From Owenia fusiformis (Eukaryota > Annelida > Polychaeta > Sabellida > Oweniidae), in NCBI GenBank assembly GCA_903813345.2, contig CAIIXF020000012.1:21216184-21280183 (forward strand): 64,000 bases of DNA, in the 5' to 3' direction. Both the position numbers and the translations under genes were made by a program. Within the stretch, counting starts at the first letter, position 1. Every line of letters starts with the position of its first letter. Below the pieces are notes generated by a model that was not told where the DNA came from, did no database searches, and saw only the letters and a list, made by a program, of their open reading frames with translations. This document shows, piece after piece, positions 58,161-64,000 of the stretch.

Positions 58161-60325
58161 TAAAAGACACACTTGTATTTTATGCTTTTATTCTCATGAT
58201 TAATGAGTTTCATTGTGATGTCACTTTCATTTTGATATAAGTTGCTAAAATATTTTACTTTATTGTCGAATTCCGCCAATTTTCGTTGGTGGTTGGTGGT
58301 TTACTTTATTGTCGAATTCCGCCAATTTTTGTTGGTGGCACCTTAGATTATTGTGAAATAGATGTGGTGTAACGAGCAAGTATATTCATTATTTCAAGCC
58401 ATTTATTAGATATTTCGACAATTTTATCAAAATCAAGTATTTTTGGCCTGGGAAAAATCCAAATGTAAGATATCTTGGTGCCACGCATCATTGGCCGGTT
58501 GTCTCACTGGGATGTTGATGGCTTGAATTGCTCGAATATTTGCATATCATAGTCCTTTATGTTCTACCTTGGGCCAAAATTCGTTGGAAATCAGGCGTTT
58601 ATTATATGCATATAAGTAAGACAAAATGTAAAATCAGTACATTTTCAACGGTTTTTGTACTCATACACTGAGATTTGAACTTTTTCCTCTTTCACATTTC
58701 GTAAATTAACCATATTTTGACGTTTTTATTGTCTTCCTTGAAAAAGTATATTGATTCAATATATATGAGCAATTGTGTAATAGACCTTTATTAGAGAAAA
58801 GATTAAAATGTAAAATGTCTTTGAGAAATGTATCTCGACCCGTTGGTGCAATGGTATTTAGATCGCTTAAAGCCCTCAATGTCATGGGTTCGATTCCTAC
58901 TGTCCCCTATCTATAATTTTTTGTGACATTTATTATGATATTATAAACTTCAAAATGGAAGAAATTTCTGTGTCTCATATTTCTGTTCAAATTTTTTTTT
59001 TCGCATCTTACTCGCTCCAAATGGTAATGTCATGAGTTCAATTCATGGGAGGTCCTTAAGCATAGTATAACTTTATGATTTTTGTACAGGACTATTAGGA
59101 AATGTAAAAATCGAATACACTCTTTAACAATAAGGGCTTGGTCAAGATGGCCTAGTGGCCTTAGGCACTTGCTAGGGTCCCGTGATGCTGGGTTCGAAAC
59201 TGTTCAGGGAGAATTAAAAGACACACTTGTATTTTATGCTTTTATTCTCATGATTAATGAGTTTCATTGTGATGTCACTTTCATTTTGATATAAGTTGCT
59301 AAAATATTTTACTTTATTGTCGAATTCCGCCAATTTTCGTTGGTGGTTGGTGGTTTACTTTATTGTCGAATTCCGCCAATTTTTGTTGGTGGTACCTTAG
59401 ATTATTGTGAAATAGATGTGGTGTAACGAGCAAGTATATTCATTATTTCAAGCCATTTATTAGATATTTCGACAATTTTATCAAAATCAAGTATTTTTGG
59501 CCTGGGAAAAATCCAAATGTAAGATATCTTGGTGCCACGCATCATTGGCCGGTTGTCTCACTGGGATGTTGATGGCTTGAATTGCTCGAATATTTGCATA
59601 TCATAGTCCTTAATGTTCTACCTGGGGCCAAAATTCGTTGGAAATCAGGCGTTTATTTTGCCCAAAGCGCAAATTATATGCATATAAGTAAGACAAAATG
59701 TAATACTGAGTATCAGTACATTTTCAACGGTTACACTGAGATTTGAACTTTTTCCTCTCACATTTCTTAAATTAACCATATTTTGACGTTTTTATTGTCT
59801 TCCTTGAAAAAGTATATTGATTCAATATATATGAGCAATTGTGTAATAGACCTTTATTAGAGAAAATATTAAAATGTAAAATATCTCTGAGAAATGTATC
59901 ACGACCCGTTGGTGCAATGGTATGTTGATCGCTTAAAGCCCTCAATGTCATGGGTTCGATTCCTACTGTCCCCTATCTATAATTTTTTGTGACATTTATA
60001 GTCTTTAACAATAAGGGCTTGGTCAAGATGGCCCAGTGGCCTTAGGCACTTGCTAGGTTCCCTTGATGCTGGGTTCGAAACTGTCCAGGGAGTATTAAAA
60101 GACACACTTGTATTTTATGCTTTTATTCTCATGATTAATGCGTTTCATTATGATATCACTTTCATATAAGTTGCTAAAATATTTTACTTTATTGTCGAAT
60201 TCCGCCAATTTTTGTTGGTGGTACCTTAGATTATTGTGAAATAGATGTGGTGTAACGAGCAAGTAAATTCAATATTTTACGCCATTTATTGGATATTTTG
60301 ACAATTAATTAATCGAAATCAAGTG

Positions 60326-60400
60326 AAGTTAATTGAAAACTTGAAAGGAATTAATGAAAAGAGAGTAGCTTACACGAATAAGAACAATTAAGCATTTAAT
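60326..60400. other. Short AT-rich link between the second array and the dispersed element
   Basis: Contains repeated TTAATTGAAAACTTG and TTAATGAAAAG words; nothing further recognised. Confidence 0.35.
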
Positions 60401-60710
60401 AGAGAGATTTCGCACATAAGTGAAAGTACAACTTAAACGTTTACGTATACTTTAAAGGGTCATGTCGAACTTTTATATTTACTAAAATCAATTTTAAATT
60501 GTACTTAATGGAACATAACTATTCCCGATATACTGTATACAGCTCCATCAACTAGAGACTGTGAATGTACTGTCATCTGCACGTGTAGATTAGGCACATT
60601 ATAATTAAATGCTTGCTTCCGTGTCCTAGTTGTTGTAGTGTATTATAAACACGATCCTTTAAAGTGAGTCATGATCCTTTAAAGTGATTCATTACATAAG
60701 CAAGTTGATT
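60401..60710 (+). mobile_element. Dispersed element (AGAGAGATTTCGCAC), copy 2, uninterrupted
   Basis: Runs AGAGAGATTTCGCACATAAG to CAAGTTGATT, about 310 bp, and is the cleanest copy. GATCCTTTAAAGTGA is tandemly duplicated near the right end. It supplies the empty site for the nested MITE of copy 1. Confidence 0.8.
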
Positions 60711-60769
60711 ACAATGAAAATCTGTCAATTCCTCGACAAGACATTAGAATACTTGATCACTAGCGCCAA

Positions 60770-61077
60770 AAAGCTCACTATATGGTGAAGATTAGCACTT
60801 GAAAAAGCTAGACTATTAACTGTAGCCCATATTGTTGCCAAAGTAGTAGCTCTTCCGGTAAGTGGGAGACACATCGACTATTATTTTGATGTAAAACTGA
60901 CTTTAATTTTGGCCAAACAAAAAAGTCTGTGACGTTTTCCCATTTGTGAGTTGAAACATGCTACTTGGCAAATCAATGTAACTTTGGATGAGCTTTTAAA
61001 TGCTATGTGACACATAGTATGGAGCCATTGGTATATGTCTGTCTAGGGGGGGGGGGGCATACTTTCGGGACACCCTG
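60770..61077 (+). pseudogene. Possible 3' end of a mariner-type element, with G12 run
   Basis: Ends CGGGACACCCTG followed by TA (61078-61079), a mariner-type right terminus. About 200 bp upstream, one frame gives AKVVALPVSGRHIDYYFD, loosely like the short G-x-H-I/F-E tail of mariner transposases. A G12 run at 61046-61057 sits close to the terminus. The left end was not found. Confidence 0.35.
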
Positions 61078-61191
61078 TATAGTTCGCAAAATATATATCA
61101 AATATCAAATCGAGAGAGATAAAACCACTCAATGCATCCAATAAAATCTTGCAATGATCAAGCACCCTTTAGTTAGTTAATATAATATATA

Positions 61192-62063
61192 CACTCCCCT
61201 CCATAAGTTTGGCAACCTTTTTTCTCCATTGAACTACGTGTTAAAGCCTCTTTACGTTTGAATTTTTATTTACTTAACCGGCGATGAAATAACTTATAAT
61301 ATTGATGGAAACGTTACTTTATTTCCAATACCTCCAAATTTTCTCAATTTTTTTCCTCAATTACAATAGGTCGAAAATTGATGATGAATTTGATGAATTT
61401 TTGAAAACCGTCATTCCCATGTATTCCAATGGGAAATGGAGGGTTCGGGGCAAATCAGAAATCAGGATATCTTTTCAGTAAAAGATTCAGCAAAAAATAT
61501 TTTTATATAGAAAATTGAATTGTTTAACTTTTTTGAACACTAAGTGTTTAGTTTATTTGATGAATATTAAAGTTACAGCGCTTCAAAGTCATTTTTGAAA
61601 ATAATTTTTCGCCTCCTGTGTTATTTCAATGGGAGAGGTTTTTTGAAAAACAATTTTGACTTTAAAGCCCTTTAACTTTGTTGAACCTGAAGAAACATAT
61701 CAATTTTTTGTTAAATAAAGTTAGCAAATTCAATTACCTGCCTAACTCGTATATTTTGCAAGGACTTGGATGGATGGATATTCTGTCATATGACTTGCTG
61801 CAAACCTACCATTTCCCATTGGTTAACATGGAAATGTCGATTTTCAAAAATTCATCAAATTCATCATCAATTTTCGACCTACTGTAATTGAGGAAAAAAA
61901 TTGAGAAAGTTTGGAGGTATTGGAATTAAAGTCAAATTACGTTTCCATCAATAGTATAAGTATTTTCATCGCAGGTTAAGTAAATAAAAATTCAAAGGTA
62001 AAGAGGCTTTAACACGTAGTTCAATGGGGGAAAAAAGGGTTGCCAAACTTATGGAGGGGAGTG
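61192..62063. mobile_element. 872-bp TA-flanked element with ~250-bp inverted arms
   Basis: TA|CACTCCCCTCCATAAGTTTG at the left is inverted at the right as CAAACTTATGGAGGGGAGTG|TA. The arms match for roughly 250 bp (for example AACACGTAGTTCAATGG at the right against its complement at the left). The interior has runs such as CGCCTCCTGTGTTATTTC and no transposase; the 69-codon frame at 61678-61887 has no known motif. Non-autonomous Tc1/mariner-type by TA target. Confidence 0.85.
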
Positions 62064-62258
62064 TAGATAATTAGTTAAGCTTTTTCATTTTTTCTGTATA
62101 AGCTGTACAACTTGCCCAAAAGTGGGATACAAGTAAATTAAAGCTCATAATAATAATAATAATATATGGTGCATTCTACGCATTTCAAACTGTAATTTGT
62201 TAATGTTTTTTTCAACAAATTTTCAAAATTGCTTTTTTCTGTTTTTTTTTTTTTTTGT
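62064..62258. other. AT-rich spacer with (AAT)n and T15
   Basis: Holds an imperfect AATAATAATAATAATA near 62148 and a T15 run at 62242-62256. No gene recognised. Confidence 0.45.
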
Positions 62259-62283
62259 GGCCATCGCACCCCTGGCTACGCCA
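62259..62283 (-). repeat. Single end of the GGCGTAGCCAGGGG repeat family
   Basis: Reads TCGCACCCCTGGCTACGCC, the inverse of the terminus seen at 62824. The T15 run directly precedes it. Probably one boundary of a solo or truncated copy. Confidence 0.5.
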
Positions 62284-62823
62284 AAGTATTAAAAACATAA
62301 GTCTCTCGGAGGTACAGCCTAAAGATAATTAGTATGTAATTTTAGGCTAATTCTCACAAGAGATTCTATCTGATGGACACATTTGGTTCTACTTTCTGGC
62401 TAATCGCATGTCTTTGATTGACAGCGCTCAGAGATAAGGCGAACCACTATTACTCGTGTTACAACTGGTTACCACGTTAACTGTTGCTTATCGTAGCCTA
62501 ATCTAAACGTTTCTAGGTACCAATTACTGAATAATAATATGTGTAACGCTGTAAAGGGCTGCATCTAAGAAATTTTGTCTAAGATCCAAAATCAGCGTTA
62601 GGATTAATTGACTACAAACACATAGCAGAGACCCACGGAATTCAGAGGTGTCGAGGAACTAAAATTCAAGCAAATTAACTGTATGATGCAGCTTATTGAT
62701 TTTTCAAATCGAAACTTCCTTCCTCATTAAATAAATTCGAAATTATTATGAGGTTTTGAAAATAGATGGATTCGCAATGCACGAGCTGTTTTAGTGTCCT
62801 AATAAATAGCATAAAAGCGCATA
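62284..62823. other. Unassigned unique-looking stretch
   Basis: No TIRs, tandem repeats or protein similarity were recognised over these ~540 bp. Base composition is less AT-rich than the surroundings in places. Confidence 0.35.
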
Positions 62824-63077
62824 GGCGTAGCCACTGGGGGGGGGGGGGGTTGCGATCGCACCCATAACCAATAAAAATATAACCATGAGATAGCATAAGA
62901 AAAGATTTAAAATGCTTTTTTATTTGAAACCTCTAGCTCAATTGTGAAGGAAGTTGCATCAAATTTTGTAAATTCAAGATAAATCTTAATATTTTGGCTT
63001 GTTTTTGCTTGTTTATAGCTGAAAACCGAAATTATTTAGGCGATCGCACCCCCCTGACTGAAAGCTGGCTACGACCC
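62824..63077. mobile_element. Short inverted-repeat element with G14 run (GGCGTAGCC / GCGATCGC ends)
   Basis: The left end GGCGTAGCCACT, then G14 (62836-62849), then TTGCGATCGC. The right end is GCGATCGCACCCCCCTGACT, then GGCTACGACC. The two ends are inverse complements apart from the G-run length and a small insertion. Length ~254 bp with no coding. The family also has the solo end at 62259. Confidence 0.6.
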
Positions 63078-63103
63078 TGAAGCGTAAATGTCTAGGAACC
63101 TAC

Positions 63104-63690
63104 TGTAGTAGTCATTTCTGAAAATCATTTTTCGCCTCCTGTGTTATTTCAATGGGAGAGGTTTTTTGAAAAACAATTTTGACTTTTATTTCTACTCACA
63201 TCTGGGATATTTGTTTTAGTACAGCTTTAAAGTCAAAATTGTTTTTCAAAAAACCTCTCCCATTGAAATAACACAGGAGGCGAAAAATTATTTTCAAAAA
63301 TGACTTTGAAGCGCTGTAACTTTAATATTCATCAAATAAACTAAACACTTAGTGTTCAAAAAAGTTAGACAATTCAATTTTCTATATAAAAATATTTTTT
63401 GCTGAATCTTTTACCGAAAAGATATCCTGATTTATGGTTTGCCCCGAACCCTCCACTTCCCATTGGATTACATGGGAATGACGATTTTCAAAAATTCATC
63501 AAATTTATCATCAATTTTCGACCTATTGTAATTGAGGAAAAAATAGAGAAAATTTGGAGGTATTGGAAATAAAGTCAAGTTATGTTTCCATCAATATTAT
63601 AAGTTATTTCATCGCCGGTTAAGTAAATAAAAATTCAAACGTAAAGAGGCTTTAACACGTAGTTCAATGGGGGAAAAGGGTTGCCAAAAA
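63104..63690 (-). mobile_element. Broken, rearranged inverted copy of the 872-bp TA element
   Basis: From 63223 to 63690 the sequence is the inverse complement of the left half of the 61192-62063 element (for example CCTCTCCCATTGAAATAACA and CATGGGAATGACGATTTTC). The terminal ~25 bases after GGGTTGCCAAA are missing. From about 63113 to 63187 a short piece of the same interior lies in the opposite orientation, so 63113-63187 and 63225-63297 form a ~70-bp perfect-looking hairpin. Confidence 0.8.
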
Positions 63691-64000
63691 TTTACCTGAT
63701 AGGGCCTTCAATAATCTTTCATTTGGTACCAAGATTATTTAAAAACGGATAAGAAATGGGAGAGTTGTACAAAGCAGGTTATTTGTGATTTAAATAGTGT
63801 TAATAGCAGGTATTTTGATTAGTGTCTGTTTCCCTGGCAATCGGATCATTTTCTGAACTTCTCATTATGTGGAAGATGTGGTCGAGATGCTTAGCTGTCA
63901 AAAGATACCATACCAAAAGAAAGGTCTACATTTTGCTGTTTATTTTCCAGCTATGTACTAATTAAAAAGGTGTAGGCTATATCATCTAGACTGTTTGAGC
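63691..64000. other. Right-edge spacer without recognised features
   Basis: About 310 bp of AT-rich sequence; no repeat, TIR or protein similarity was seen. Confidence 0.4.

Larger units (their letters stand above)
57129..60325. repeat. Second array of the ~1-kb basic repeat, without A or B insertions
   Basis: The anchor CGAATTCCGCC or a variant lies at 57184, 58267, 59321 and 60196, giving periods of 1083, 1054 and 875 bp. The units carry modules 1-4 but neither MITE nor the 570-bp insert. The last full unit lacks module 2 and its surroundings (a jump at 60000 from GTGACATTTAT to AGTCTTTAACAATAAGG). A ~46-bp tandem duplication of the CGAATTCCGCC...GTTGGTGG block is present at the first three anchors but not in the first array. 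The array stops near 60325. Confidence 0.9.

Noticed and set aside
23939-59990. Functional tRNA genes at the B-box-like motifs
   Set aside because: Acceptor and anticodon stems do not pair and no plausible anticodon loop is seen; kept only as tRNA-like modules.
61678-61887. 69-codon frame inside the 872-bp TA element as a transposase
   Set aside because: No DDE/D motif, overlaps the inverted arm, and is far shorter than a Tc1/mariner transposase (~340 residues).

Overview
This window looks like repeat-dominated, probably pericentromeric or heterochromatic DNA from an animal, most likely an aquatic invertebrate; the species cannot be fixed from sequence. No intact host gene, rRNA gene, functional tRNA gene or CRISPR array was found. 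Every recognisable protein belongs to a transposable element: a Ty3/gypsy integrase with a chromodomain, a PIF/Harbinger-like transposase, remnants of a 4-bp-TSD DNA transposon, and a non-LTR reverse transcriptase tail.

Region 1 (1-23644) is one continuous satellite built from ~70-bp monomers of five subtypes (70, 70, 70, 70 and 68 bp), which form a ~348-bp five-monomer higher-order repeat. Deletions, a 208-bp three-monomer variant, a 413-bp tandem duplication and a ~2.8-kb segment repeated ~19.2 kb downstream are layered on it. Region 2 (23645-43421) is a macrosatellite. A ~1-kb basic repeat carries four tRNA-like (Pol III A/B-box-like) modules. It alternates between a 2.87-kb form A, enlarged by two nested MITEs, and a 1.58-kb form B, enlarged by a 570-bp insert. 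The order is partial-A-B-A-B-A-B-B-A-basic-partial, and the A+B period is exactly 4451 bp.

Region 3 (43422-57128) is an AT-rich graveyard of transposons. It holds a nested TAA-type MITE inside an older dispersed element, a 515-bp foldback element, a 3.27-kb transposon with perfect 29-bp TIRs and 4-bp target duplications, a TA-flanked MITE, the 3' part of a Ty3/gypsy pol gene, a 1.72-kb Harbinger-like element with 81-bp TIRs, and a LINE tail. Region 4 (57129-60325) is a second, insertion-free array of the ~1-kb basic repeat. It serves as an empty-site reference for region 2. Region 5 (60326-64000) has a third copy of the dispersed element, mariner-type termini, an 872-bp element with arms of ~250 bp and a broken inverted second copy of it, and short poly-G-associated elements.

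The parts work as parasites and structural DNA rather than as a pathway. The strongest candidate for something undescribed is the region-2 macrosatellite: tandem tRNA-like modules plus recurrent TTCGTTGG motifs (half of a CENP-B box), carrying MITEs that were amplified with the array and lying directly against a higher-order satellite.
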